Shown here one piece after another: positions 22,163-32,310 of a DNA stretch of 64,000 nt. The notes below the pieces were generated by a model. That model ran no database searches and was not told where the DNA came from. It saw only the letters and a list, made by a program, of their open reading frames with translations. The stretch's first letter is position 1. The number at the start of each line of letters is the position of its first letter. This DNA is from Cheiracanthium punctorium (taxonomy: Eukaryota; Arthropoda; Arachnida; Araneae; Cheiracanthiidae): NCBI GenBank assembly GCA_038373885.1, contig JAWZYV010011897.1:1-64000 (forward strand). Direction: 5' to 3'. The position numbers were made by a program, and so were the translations under genes.

Positions 22163-22500
22163 TCACCGGTTGGTTATGTTGGTTATGCACCGGTGCTGCC
22201 GGTTGCGGTCACTCTTTGGTTAAGTGACGTCACGGTCGTCAGCCGGTTTCGGTCATCCCAACCACATCCGTTGCCAAGCCAAGAAAACGTAAATAAAAAT
22301 TGGCAACATTTCTCTAATAACCGGAAGCAGACAACCGCTACATGACCGAAATGTTCTCGAACGCGGTTATATTTAGAGCTCCGCCCAACGGCCCGCCTTT
22401 TCGAGCGTTCGAAAAGCACATTTGGCCGGCACATTTGCACTAAAATAATTGCTTCCTTTCGCTCTGGTCATGCACCGGTGTCACGGGCACAGCCGCGCAA
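22163..22500. other. GC/CpG-rich island, no gene seen
   Basis: Clearly richer in CG dinucleotides than its surroundings and bounded by repeats of GCACCGGTG (22187-22195 and 22472-22480). It holds GTGACGTCAC, a CRE-like palindrome, at about 22226. It could be a repeat or an old regulatory island. It lies about 900 bp upstream of the orphan gene promoter, with a MITE in between. The minus-strand open frame 22183-22440 shows no recognisable protein. Confidence 0.3.
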
Positions 22501-22637
22501 TATATGTCCATTTTATGTAATGTTACGGTCATATTATGGATTTTCCCATTTGTGTCCATATGGAGGGATAATTGAGATGTTTACATTATTTAAGGGGCCC
22601 CGGTGGTAGAGGGCCTATCCTCCTCTCCACTAATCGC

Positions 22638-23033
22638 TTAACCCTTTAACGCGCAGTGTTCCCGCTCTGGGAACACTAAACTCTGACGTTTTGACTGTTG
22701 CCAGTCACGAAGAATAGATTTGATTTCTATAAAAAATAGTTGCGGGTGACAAAGCTCCACGAGAATCCTTTACTTTTCAGCACGTCATTTCCCGTAAAAA
22801 AATTGTCACGATTATTTTTAGCAGCACTGACATCTGCTGAAAAATGGAAGAATGCGAGAATAGCTGGATCGATTGCCCAATGCTGAAAAAAGGCAGCCGT
22901 TGCCATCGCTCGACTTCACTACCAGCAAGATGCGGACGATCGAAACGTTCATCGCGTGCCACAGATCTAGAGACCCTCGACAGCCGGCTGTGGCACAGCC
23001 AACTGTCGAAAGGGTTGCGCCTCAAAGGGTTAA
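22638..23033 (+). mobile_element. TTAA-flanked piggyBac-like MITE, copy 1 (shortened)
   Basis: TTAA at 22638-22641 and 23030-23033. The left end is CCCTTTAACGCGCAG; the right end in reverse complement is CCCTTTGAGGCGCAAC. TTAA target duplication and CCCTTT-type ends fit piggyBac-like non-autonomous elements. This copy lacks the second arm of the long internal palindrome seen in others. It ends 322 bp upstream of the TATA box of the first orphan gene. Confidence 0.7.
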
Positions 23034-23312
23034 GCGTACTGTCTTGTATTCGATTTCCATTCATCCTGGTTGTTTATATTTGTCCTACGAACTGCAAATT
23101 TCCTTTTTCTGTAATAGTAAAGACCATCAAGGCGTTGTCCACTTTATTCGACGAGGATTTATAAGCAGATTCTTTAAACGAAGCCAGCAAATCCGAAAAA
23201 AAGTATTCCAAATACAACTGTCGCCACTTTCCAAAAGGCACCAATATTCAAGAGCTCTTTCCTCCATGATACAGATCGATATTATAGCGAGAGATTGGTA
23301 CAGTCTCTTAAA

Positions 23313-23334
23313 CACCAAGCACACAATCTTGATT
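23313..23334 (+). promoter_or_regulatory. Conserved upstream box of the orphan gene family
   Basis: The 22-nt segment begins ACCAAGCACACAAT and ends TGATTA, and is repeated at 51959-51980 with two mismatches. It lies 42 bp upstream of the TATA box (41 bp in the paralogue). Its position suggests a bound activator site. No factor is assigned. Confidence 0.6.
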
Positions 23335-23354
23335 ATTCTGGCAGTGGATCAAGC

Positions 23355-23362
23355 TATAAATT
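23355..23362 (+). promoter_or_regulatory. TATA box (TATAAATT) of the first orphan gene
   Basis: TATAAATT starts 31 bp upstream of the A in TCAGT (23384-23388), a good arthropod initiator, so transcription probably starts near 23386. The paralogue has TATAAATC at 52000-52007 in the same relative place. Confidence 0.65.
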
Positions 23363-23392
23363 GTATCAGGGAAGTGCCTTAAGTCAGTAGTC

Positions 23393-23423
23393 GTCAGACA
23401 AGTCGAAGTTCACGCTTCGCGCT
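23393..23423 (+). promoter_or_regulatory. Highly conserved 5' UTR element with small stem-loop
   Basis: This 31-nt segment, beginning GTCAGACAAGTCG and ending CTTCGCGCT, is identical at 30 of 31 positions to 52037-52067. CGAAG (23404-23408) can pair with CTTCG (23415-23419) around a TTCACG loop. In the paralogue the only change makes the left arm CGGAG, which still pairs by a G-U wobble. It lies between the initiator and the ATG and is more conserved than the coding sequence, suggesting a core promoter or mRNA role. Confidence 0.65.
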
Positions 23424-23449
23424 TTTGCAGGGGTGAGAAAAAAAATACA

Positions 23450-24628
23450 ATGGGTGGACCAACTGACAGTTTGTTGTTTGCCGAGGATCTTGTAACTTAC
23501 ATAGCTGGAAAAAGTACAATCAAGTGGACATCAAAAACGAAAGTCACTAGATTTCGCCTGGACCTTCAGGTTTTTTTTAATCCATCTGTAGGAGATGCCG
23601 TTGCAAAGGTGATGGAGCGTATGGGTCCTGAAATACATACAGCCTTTGAATTAGCCAGTCTGAGCATTCCTACCCCCAATCGCAGTATGAGGCATGATAA
23701 CTCAAACGAGAATTTTGATCCGCTATCTTTATACTTCTTGTGGGCTTATTACTGTGGAGTTGCCATTATGTACTACAGATTTAAGAGCAAAAAAGAAAGT
23801 TTGGACAAACTAATGTTTTGGATAGCGGATAGTCTCCACGTACTGTTCGAACCAAAAACGTCGGAAGCGCTTAGTAAGATCCAGGAGCACTGCGACGCTA
23901 TTCTTGAAGGTGGTTGGCTAGACACTCCTCTCGCAGCAAGGCTCAAGCATCGGGCTATGGCATCGCCTGCTGCTTCAATCAATAGGATTGCACAACTGGA
24001 AAGCAGCACTGACGCGGAACAGGGAGTAATCCTATACCTCTTCCCTGTCGACAGTGAGCATGGCTTCGAAGCAATTTCAGTCGGAAGAGAACAACTTGAA
24101 GGTACCAACAGCACCTGCAGAAGGAGAGCATTTGGAGCAGTCGAAGACACTCACCCCATTGTCAGTCCACTACGACGTGAACTAGCCAATAACGCCGCCA
24201 GAAGAGCACTTGTATTTGAAGTAGCCGAAGGGAGCTCCATGGGAAGGTTGCAGACCCTTGAAACTATCAACAACCCCGGCGGCACTGGACGTGAAGCAAT
24301 GGCAGATTGCTATCCACAAGGCGGGGCACGGGGAGTGCCCGCAAGATATGAAGCAATGGCAGATTGCTATCCACAAGGCAGGGAACGGGGAGTGCCCGCA
24401 AGATATGAAGCAATGGTAGATCGCTATCCACAAGGCAGGGCACGGGGAGCGCCCGCAAGATATGAAGCAATGGTAGATCGCTATCCACAAGGCAGGGCAC
24501 GGGGAGCGCCCGCAAGATATGAAGCAATGGCAGATCGCCTTCCACACGGCGGCAGGGCACGGGGAGTGCCCGCAAGATATCGCTCCCCCAGACCCGAACG
24601 CATTCCTGGGCAAGATTCGGTACTTTAA
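23450..24628 (+). CDS. Orphan protein with C-terminal 19-residue repeats (392 aa)
   Basis: I do not recognise this family. The start is the first ATG after the TATA/initiator (ATACAATGG context) and is shared with the paralogue at 52112. Residues 1-62 match that protein at 32 of 62 positions, with GPTDSLLFAEDL identical. A second conserved block covers residues about 92-158 (YCG at 101-103, LHxLxEP at 129-135, GWLD at 155-158) and looks helical. In the first 17 codons five of seven base-changed codons are synonymous, so selection has preserved the protein. Residues about 180-280 are variable. Residues 282-377 are five repeats of about 19 residues of the form EAMADCYPQGRARGVPARY, basic and RG-rich. 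No signal peptide or clear membrane helix is seen, so a nuclear or cytoplasmic protein is the simplest guess. It is a single exon with a compact promoter and a polyadenylation signal 75 nt after the stop. Minus-strand frames over the repeats are shadows. Confidence 0.8.
   Translation: MGGPTDSLLFAEDLVTYIAGKSTIKWTSKTKVTRFRLDLQVFFNPSVGDAVAKVMERMGPEIHTAFELASLSIPTPNRSMRHDNSNENFDPLSLYFLWAYYCGVAIMYYRFKSKKESLDKLMFWIADSLHVLFEPKTSEALSKIQEHCDAILEGGWLDTPLAARLKHRAMASPAASINRIAQLESSTDAEQGVILYLFPVDSEHGFEAISVGREQLEGTNSTCRRRAFGAVEDTHPIVSPLRRELANNAARRALVFEVAEGSSMGRLQTLETINNPGGTGREAMADCYPQGGARGVPARYEAMADCYPQGRERGVPARYEAMVDRYPQGRARGAPARYEAMVDRYPQGRARGAPARYEAMADRLPHGGRARGVPARYRSPRPERIPGQDSVL
24293..24580 (+). repeat. 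57-bp in-frame tandem repeat, five units
   Basis: Units start at 24293, 24350, 24407, 24464 and 24521. The last has a 3-bp insertion (one extra Gly). Each encodes 19 residues. Units 3 and 4 are identical in protein, indicating recent homogenisation or expansion. Confidence 0.85.
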
Positions 24629-24702
24629 CTTGTACAGTTTGTACCTGTCTCTACCCTTGTCATTCACTGTTTTTTTTATTTTATAGTCTCCCCTTAAACA
24701 TT

Positions 24703-24708
24703 AATAAA
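24703..24708 (+). terminator. AATAAA polyadenylation signal of the first orphan gene
   Basis: AATAAA 75 nt after the stop codon, followed by GCGACTGACATTTTAAGCAA and a GT-rich GTGTTTTTT tract. The same arrangement follows the paralogue (52888), with about 35 nt recognisably alike, so the 3' processing region is conserved. Confidence 0.7.
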
Positions 24709-24739
24709 GCGACTGACATTTTAAGCAATGTGTTTTTTC

Positions 24740-25895
24740 CACAGTTCTTATGAGCTTCTAACAATGCACGTCTTGCATACCAGATTTCGCAAATTTTAAG
24801 ATTGAATGATAACGACACATGCCTTTGCTTACGTGTATGTTTGATCGCAGCATATAAGTATGAAATAAACTATTTAGGGATGCATTTTATCATTGTAAAT
24901 TATTAAAATTCCAATAAATCCAGTTGTTGGTTAAAAAGATTGTGTTGGCATAGCAGCAACTCAATAACTTTCTAAACGTAACTTTTGATTAGTATAAATA
25001 GGATTTGATTTTTGTTAATTTTATTTCTATAATCATTGCTTTCGTGAAATTTTACCTTTTTCCAATTTTAATCCTCCCCGATATATTTTAAAAGCTACGT
25101 GCCCACGACATTAAGTAATTTTTAACCTAATGATTAGGAAAGTATTGGAGCTAAATATGAGTTCATCCGATCACACAACGTTTTGCGAGATTATAGCAAA
25201 ATATATTTAATGAGACATTTTAGCTTTCTTTACTTATCAATTTATGTCCCGAGACCACATATATAAAATAAATGTACATGTAAAATTCCTACAAACCTTA
25301 TATCTGAATATTTTAGAAAGATCAACTTTATACATTTTTCACACCATTTTAAATTGTGAGCATATAAGATTTCGCTTAAATTTCTGCTATACATCTGAAT
25401 CAAAATTTTAGATTTAATTTTATAAAACTTGATGCCTATTTTTTTGTTTGGTGGGGGCGATAGATTACTTTCAAGTTTTAGTTTGTATTCAAACATTTTG
25501 AAATGGTTAAATAAAAACTGCTCACGTTTGTTTAAAAATTATTAAACATTTTCAGACCTATATTTCGTATAACTCTGTATATATGCAGTCTGCTTTTACA
25601 TTTTAAAGAATTATGAGGGTATCCAATTCTTGTTAGGGTGGTGGGGAGAATATAAATGAAATGTTACGAATTTCTCATCATTAAAAGTATGAGGAGTGGT
25701 TTCAAGGGGTCTGCACTTCTCAAAGTTAACCAAATCTTATTGTAGCCAGGCAAACGTATGCGTTCAAGTCCCTCCACATTTTTAGAGGTCTTTGGATGGA
25801 GGGGGATAGTATCATTAACCCTTAAACGCATGAATTTTTATTTTTAAATGATTTGAAATCAACTGAGAAATGCGTTTAGTTAATGGGGTATAACT
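24740..25895. other. AT-rich stretch, no gene seen
   Basis: Nothing recognised after the polyadenylation region. The minus-strand frame 25242-25496 is AT-biased with no motif. Confidence 0.4.
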
Positions 25896-25903
25896 ACAAA
25901 AAG

Positions 25904-25926
25904 AGTGTGTGTGTGTGTGTGTGTGT
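25904..25926. repeat. (GT)n microsatellite
   Basis: About 11 GT units directly at the left edge of a foldback element. Confidence 0.9.
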
Positions 25927-25933
25927 ATATGAG

Positions 25934-26208
25934 TAATACTTTAGCATATATAAGAAGAACGCCCCCCCCAGGCCAGCCATTGTTATTATAGAATTAATGC
26001 ATAAAATGCAAAGTCTCAACAGAGGGAGAATTGCAAATCGCCTACAGAAACCTAGGGTTTCCTAGTGAGTCAGAAACCTATGGTTTTGGTGATTTGCAAT
26101 TCTCCCTCTGCTGAGACGTTGCATTTTATGCATTAATTCTATAATAACAATGGCTGGCCTGGGAGGGGGGGGGGAAGATGTTTTTCTAATATATGCTAAA
26201 GTATTAAA
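25934..26208. mobile_element. Foldback MITE with ~110-bp arms
   Basis: The left arm AATACTTTAGCATATAT and right arm ATATATGCTAAAGTATT are inverted. Inward, GGCCAGCCATTGTTATTATA, GCATAAAATGCAAAGTCTCA and GAGGGAGAATTGCAAATC on the left are mirrored on the right almost perfectly. The arms meet at about 26050-26090. A C-run on the left is mirrored by a G-run on the right. No coding sequence. Confidence 0.7.
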
Positions 26209-26587
26209 CACATGTTTTCCCATTAAGCGACTTCCATAAACGCTATGTAACGTGTGTAATTGCTGTATTTTTTTAATACTTTTAAATAAGATTTAATTAT
26301 AGATAGTAATATATTTAATTTCTTTGTTGATTTTGAAAGATACACTCAAAAAACCGTAAGAATTTTTTGAAATTTCAAAAATAACAATCGGTCTATGAGT
26401 TTTACAAATCTACTGCGTACAATAATAAAATATTTCAAACATGAATATAATACCTCTTTAATACATATTCGTAACACCTGCCTAAATGAAATTGTGCTCA
26501 GATAGTGCGACAACGAAAATTGTCACAAATAAAAAAATAAGCTGTCTGATTCCGTTTGCATTCGGAAACTATAAAACATTAAAAATC

Positions 26588-26619
26588 TATGCAAAGGTTG
26601 CTAAATAAAGCAACCTTTG
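26588..26619. repeat. Short hairpin, 12-bp arms
   Basis: TGCAAAGGTTGC and GCAACCTTTGCA are exact inverts around TAAATAAA. It is not part of any gene I can see. Confidence 0.6.
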
Positions 26620-27798
26620 CACATGTATGTTGAAAGTATTAAACATACTATGCATGTCTATATCGGTATGCCTTTAAGTGTTAACGAATTTAGACGAGTT
26701 TCAAGGGGGTGGGTTGATAAGTGTAATAAAACTTCTACCAGAATGTGCAGACATCTTCCAGAAATATTCTTCAACTTTAGTATAATCAGTAACTTTCATC
26801 AACGAATACGTAATGGTTAAGGTTCCACTTATCCAAACCCAATAGAACGTACATTATGACGAAGGGGGTGCGAACACATTAAATTAAATGACTCAAAATG
26901 TACGAAAATTATTTTCTTCGTCGTCTGTAAAAGAACTATCAAGGTCACAAACACTGTGTTCGTAACAATTTATACGGATATTAATTTTGTTCCTTTTGAA
27001 ATACATAGACATCCACAAAACAAGATGCATTTCAAACGATCACTGACAGTAGACTGTGGACGTACTTGGAGTCAGTTTGTGTGCTTGGTTAACAATTTTA
27101 TTCTCACTCCAGTCAAAATGGGGGGCTAAGATGTCTCCCGTGATATTTCCAAGCAATAGTGTTTATTAGTTATGCGCCTTTCTTAATTAATGTAAGTTCT
27201 TATGTTAATTAAGAAAGATCAGAGCATTTTAACACTTATGCACGGATTTCTTTTACATATCTCATTTTACTTAACAGATGCCAGTACCAAACTATTTTTA
27301 ACTTAATTGGAACGAGTTTATTTTTAATTAGTTAAAAGTTAAGCAATGGCACAACAGCCCACTTGCGGGCCAAGGCCTGCTCTGGAACAACTAATTAGAT
27401 AGTAGCGCTACTCAAATACTTGTAATTGTGATATGGGTTTTGCAATCTCAGCTCACTTTTTTACTTACGTTCAAAAATGACTTTACAAAAATTTATTTAT
27501 TTTATGAAATAAATTCAATAAAATTCTCCTTTAGTGTTTAAAACCTTCAGTCAAAATCACCCTGAAATTTGGTTTTTCCTAGGATTTTAACATTTTTTTT
27601 CTTCTTTGGCGTTTAAAAGATCTGTCCTAAACCTTAAAATGAATACATATATTGTACATGCACTTATTTTTTTATATAATTGTCTTGAAATAAAAATAGG
27701 CACTCTTATAACCGTTTCCTTGAAAATAATACGACCGTTAAAGGTTGTTAAAGAACCATGTAAGCGATGCGTACATTTTCAACAAGGTACATTAGAGT
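26620..27798. other. AT-rich stretch, no gene seen
   Basis: No supported gene. A 13-bp inverted repeat (CTTTCTTAATTAA ... TTAATTAAGAAAG) sits at about 27178-27216. The open frames 26617-26820 and 27606-27965 have no recognisable motif, and the latter runs into the hAT-like MITE. Confidence 0.4.
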
Positions 27799-27957
27799 CA
27801 GTAGCGTACATAGGTTTTTATTTCGGGGGGGGGGGGGCGATCCGATACTTTAACACTTATGTTACTAAAGTTGTTTTAAAATATCTGCTCTTTATTAATT
27901 GCTTTACATTTTCAGAGGGGCCCGGACCCCTTCGACTCCCTCCTGTATACGCCCATG
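27799..27957. mobile_element. hAT-like MITE, about 160 bp
   Basis: The left end CAGTAGCGTACATAGG and the reverse complement of the right end, CATGGGCGTATACAGG, are related in the way hAT termini often are, with a G-run and C-rich patch just inside. No clear 8-bp target duplication was seen. Confidence 0.4.
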
Positions 27958-28513
27958 CATATTAATAACATATGTCAATTTCGCGGTACACTACATGCTG
28001 ATCTACGGCAGTTGCAGCATACTAAGCAATGAGCTTAAACCATAAGCACTTTTCAACCTTTGCATGGTATTACGCTGAGAAAAAGGTGCACAGAAGCTAA
28101 GCCTAAATATTCACAACTATAGACTGTCAGTCTGATGGAGTGAAGTCATCCAGTATCGTACAGTTTCTTCAAAACATGAAGGAAGTGACAGCTAAGCGAC
28201 TTTTAAAGCAGAAAAAAAAAATATCCACAAGAAATACGATTTCTCACAGTTAATTGGTAATAAATGAGAAATGTCTGAACATTCTACTTGTGAATTTTAA
28301 ATATGATATATGAGGAGGCTTGAATATTTATTATTAAAATAAAACATAGTATGGCCCAAGAACGACACATTACACATTTAAAAAAATAAAAAGTTTAATG
28401 TTTGTGAAAACAAAATACACCCATTTTGATGTTTTAGCTTAAGATTTAAAATTTCACCAATATTAAATGGCACATTTTTCACTCCATCATAACTCATGGA
28501 CTATTTTTTACTA

Positions 28514-28660
28514 TACCGGGTGATTCAAAATCTTTTTTAAAGCGATTATCTTCCAAACCGTAATAGATCGGAACATACTCTCAATGTGAAAAATTCGTAA
28601 ATAAAGAGTAGCTTTCAGATACGGCATTTTTGTACTAGGGGCTGTATATATATATTAAAA
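28514..28660 (+). mobile_element. Fragment with mariner-like terminus
   Basis: TATACCGGGTGATTCAAAA has the look of a TA-flanked terminus of Tc1/mariner-type elements in arthropods. No matching right end was found nearby, so it is a fragment at best. Confidence 0.3.
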
Positions 28661-28861
28661 TATTAAATTTAAGTTTTATTGGTCCCTCCTTTCTTATCAC
28701 TTATACTTTGAAAAATGTTGCTCGGTGTCTAAGAAAATTAATTTTAAAAAGTCCCATGCCTTTAAGTAAAATAGTTAGCGAGATATTTAATGTTAAAAAT
28801 GACGACTTACATCACTTTACCTGCTCTGTTAGCATCCGTTTTCAAACGAAAAATCTTTAAG

Positions 28862-28965
28862 GCAAGGGTTCCCAACCTTTTTTACTCGTACTATTTAGAC
28901 CCCCTTGAAAGATTTTTTTAATATACCCCTAATTTTTTTAATACCTAAAAGAAACTACTATGCAT
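28862..28965 (+). mobile_element. Fragment resembling a hAT terminus
   Basis: AAGGGTTCCCAACCTTTTTT followed by C-rich and AT-rich segments resembles hAT-type ends. No partner terminus was seen. Confidence 0.25.
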
Positions 28966-29440
28966 TTAGTTGAAGGGCAGTTCAATAACAAAAATAAACT
29001 ACATTTTATTAAACCCCTTTCAATTTTACAGAATTATATGTAATTGTATGCAAGATACACAGAGTGCCCGCTAAAGTCAGTTATCACCGCAAGAATTTCT
29101 GAATGGTAAAGAGAATGGTATATTTTAATGTTAGTCTTCAAAGTATTTAAACTCTTTGTAATCTTTTTATTTGATTTATATTAAGAATAAATTTAAAAAA
29201 AACTTGAATTCGCTGAGCAAGAAAACGAGTTTATTTTGCTTAAAATTAAACGTTACAGGTATGTTCTGCAAAGTTAATGTTCGGTAAGAGAGTGTTTTCT
29301 GAAATTAGGAACTCATGGGGAAAAAAGGAGGGTCAAGACGCCCCTACACACATATTCCTCTTGACTTCAAAGAAATTTTCTTTTTATGAAAGCCATGAAA
29401 ATTCTTCCTGTATAATGTGATAAAAAAATTAAATTCAGTT

Positions 29441-30103
29441 TTGACCCTTTGAGGCGCACCCTTTCCCAATGCTGAAAAAAGGTCAGCCGTTGCCATTGCT
29501 CGACTTAACTACCAGCAAGATGGCGGACGATCGAAACTTTCATCGCGTGCCACAGATCTAGAGACTCTTTTTAGGCACAGCTGGGTCTCTAGATCTGTGG
29601 CACGCGATGAACGTTTCGATCGTCCGCCATCTTGCTGGTAGTTAAGTCGAGCGATGGCAACGGCTGCCCTTTTTTCAGCATTGGGTAATCTATCCAGCCG
29701 TTCTCGCATTCTTCCACTTTTCAGCAGATGTCAGTGCTGTTAAAAATAATCGTGATCATTTTTTGACGGGAAATTACGTGCTAAAAAGTAAGGGATTCTC
29801 GTGGAGCTATGTCACCCGCAACTATTTTTACAGAAATCAAATCTGTTCTTCGTCACTGGCAATAGTCAAAACGTCAGAGTTTGGAGTTCCCAGAGTGGGA
29901 ACACTGCGCATTAAAGGGTTACAACCTATCACTTATACTTTGGCTGTGCAGCACAGCCAGCTGTCGTCCAAAAAAGGGTCTCTAGATCTGTGGCACGCGA
30001 TGAACGTTTCGATCGTCCGCCATCTTGCTGATAGTTAAGTCGAGCGATGGCAACGGCTGCCCTTTTTTCAGCATTGGGAAAGGGTTGCGTCTCAAAGGGT
30101 TAA
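29441..30103 (-). mobile_element. piggyBac-like MITE, copy 2 (composite, inverse plus extra arm)
   Basis: 29441-29921 is a full element in minus orientation (CCCTTTGAGGCGCA at the left, TGCGCATTAAAGGG at the right) with worn TTAA sites. A second segment, 29940-30103, repeats the AGCTGTCGTC to AAAGGGTTAA half in the plus direction and ends in an intact TTAA at 30100-30103. This looks like two partial copies fused, or one element extended by a palindromic arm. Open frames in it recur in every copy and are not genes. Confidence 0.65.
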
Positions 30104-30885
30104 AAATTATTTTTCTTTTCATTTTAAAATTGATTCAATACAAGGTAGTTATAAAGTTGCCTTTTACAAAGTATCATTATTTTTGGTAAATTGTTAATGA
30201 AATAAGTACAAAAACACCTCTTATCTTCGAGCGAACATTTAAAAGATTATTTAAAACTCTACTAATTGAGCTTAAGATAAAATGCAGAATAAACCGCTAC
30301 AAATATGTTTTTGCAAAAGATAAGAAGGATTAGAGGGAAATTACATTAAGGATTTTTAACGAAGGAAAAAGGCGTTAAAATTAATGTTTCAAGTTATCTT
30401 GTAAAGCAGCTGCATTAATTGATGGGTATTGCATTTCGATACAAAGTATCATCCTCCATGGGCAAAATATTAAAAAAAAAAATAACAAAGGGAAGGAAAT
30501 ATTGGTGAGAAATTTCTTGAATAACTCTTTTTTTCCTGGAAAAGTGGCTTTTGTGGTTCTGAAGTAGAGGAAAAGTCGATTGTGTGCATATGTGAATGAA
30601 AAACGGGCAGCCCATTTATGTAATTTACAGTCAAGAAAGAAACATTATCTTTTCCTCTCTCCTTTACAGAGAATGCTTCCGTGCAGGAAACATTCTAAAT
30701 GAAAACTCATTAATAGTTTTCTTTCGGCGGGAAAAATGTACATAAAACAGTTAGATAAGAGACCGAGGATAGGATAATGCGTGAAGCTCTCATTTTATTT
30801 AAAAATTATCGTAACTGAATTTCTTTTTCCTAAGTTCTACGTGATATTTTTTTTTTATTTATTTTCTTTATTTATTTTGGTTAAG
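30104..30885. other. Non-coding stretch, nothing recognised
   Basis: AT-rich, with no motif-bearing open frame. The minus-strand frame 30415-30615 is unsupported. Confidence 0.4.
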
Positions 30886-31020
30886 GCAGAAGTATACGAG
30901 GGCTATTTACCTAAGGGGAGGGATACCTTGGGTGAAGGGCTTGTTAAGGGTTTATAACGCATATTCACGTTAATTCTTGAGAAATCCTCCCAAAAATCCA
31001 GACAACTCGGTCGACAGCCG
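30886..31020 (-). repeat. SINE body (minus strand)
   Basis: In reverse complement it carries TCTGGATTTTTGGGAGGATT, TTAACGTGAATATGCG and CCAAGGTATCCCTCCCC, the conserved body of the SINE family at 32190-32310 and 56270-56415. The tRNA-like head is not evident. Confidence 0.5.
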
Positions 31021-31739
31021 CGTGAGAAGTCAAAACTCCAGAAGCATCTCCTACACTGTCTTATCCAATCATTGTCCGGCTTCTTTTTTCCTTTGTTTAA
31101 TAAATTTATTTCAAGTATCTGCTTTCAGTTCTAAAAAAATTAATTAGGACATTTTCTGATGTTTTCTTTGATTATGAGGCCTTAGGCACTTCTGCTTTGG
31201 AGCATTTTGTACCAACCCCAAATCTAAATTAGATCCACAGCTGCAGTTTTTGGCAAGGTTGCTAATTTCTACCACAGACTCCCGAACAGCTCATTTCTAC
31301 CTCATTCGGGAGCCGATAGATGGCAGCACTACCAATCGTGAGCGGGGGCTTCTTAATTTTGAAGCAAATACCAAGCAGAAGACCCTCAAGGCTTAGTTAT
31401 GCCACTCCTAGAGGTATCGTTTTGTATGGGAACTTGGACGACATTGCGACCATGATTTATTTGACGTGCCCCAGTCGCCATTGGCGAGCACGGAGGTGTT
31501 TGGTTGGTCCCAGGTTGGCCTCTTTCTGGTTTTTTAGCTTGTTCATCCGTACAGCATATAAAATGCGACTTCAGAAGAAGTCATGTAGTAGCGTGAAACA
31601 AACAGACAAACAAAATATCTGACGCAGACACCACGCGACTTTTTCGAGCGCTTATTAAATTATGCATATTTTTTTATGAACTTCATTTGAACTGATTACA
31701 TTTGAAATTGGAATACGATTCTTCAAAAATGTTAGGGTT
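31021..31739. other. Non-coding stretch, nothing recognised
   Basis: The 100-codon frame at 31320-31622 begins inside ordinary sequence and has no recognisable motif. I do not call a gene. Confidence 0.35.
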
Positions 31740-32010
31740 TAGTGATCTCTCGCCATATATAAGAGGTACAGCCAAGTTGAACTAAGTTTTAGAAACTTAC
31801 GTTAGGCGACAAATTTGGCAATATTTTTTCTAAACTTGCCGAGATGGGTGATATTTGGCGAGATTTTGGCTATGGCCCAAACAATGATTGTCCTCCATAG
31901 ATCTTAATGTATTTAAAGTCTTTTGGGAGACTCTGTAGTAAACTACCCAGTATACATTGCAATCAAAAAGGGAGTTGTTGATGTATGTGATGTTTTGGAG
32001 TAATGTGATT
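31740..32010. repeat. Fragment of the GGCGA-hairpin module family
   Basis: Contains AGGCGACAAATTTGGC, TGGCGAGATTTTGGC, CTATGGCCCAAACAATGA and CTGTAGTAAACTACCCAGT, matching in inverted order the 37900-38370 part of the modular repeat. Confidence 0.45.
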
Positions 32011-32097
32011 AACATATGTACTTACGTAAAATAGATAGAATATGCATTTGCACGTACACATTTACGTATGTACGTTGAAACTTAAAGCAGAACGACC

Positions 32098-32310
32098 TAC
32101 GGCCAATTAAATAAGACACTAAACAGTGGTAGATGGCTAAAGTGTGCAGTTCCAAGGTTCTGGCCGCTTGCACGGACATCGGTCTAACGGTCTGGAGTTT
32201 TGCGCGGATTTCTCCAGATGTAACGTGAATAAGCGTTAGAACAACCTAAATAATGTTGCTCCTAAGGCATTTGCCCCCTCCCCTTCCTCAGGCGGATAGC
32301 CCTCATATAT
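32098..32310 (+). repeat. tRNA-derived SINE, most complete copy
   Basis: The head GGCCAATTAAATAAGACACT is followed by a GGTTCTGG-type B-box region. The body has GTCTGGAGTTTTGCGCGGAT, TTCTCCAGATGTAACGTGAA and GCGTTAGAACAACC, then a C-rich CCCTCCCC segment. Shared with 56270-56415 (body) and 47889-47975 (head). Confidence 0.55.

Noticed and set aside
23393..23423. Iron-responsive element as explanation of the 5' UTR hairpin
   Set aside because: The loop is TTCACG, not CAGTGN, and there is no bulged C five bases below.
24182..24667. Long minus-strand frames over the 57-bp repeats (161 and 102 codons)
   Set aside because: Shadows of the plus-strand gene. The plus frame has a promoter, a paralogue and a polyadenylation signal.
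29509..29709. Recurring frame with RLPNAEKRAAVAIARLNYQQ
   Set aside because: The same frame occurs in MITE copies near 39050, 44739 and 58642. It follows from the repeat sequence and is broken differently in each copy.
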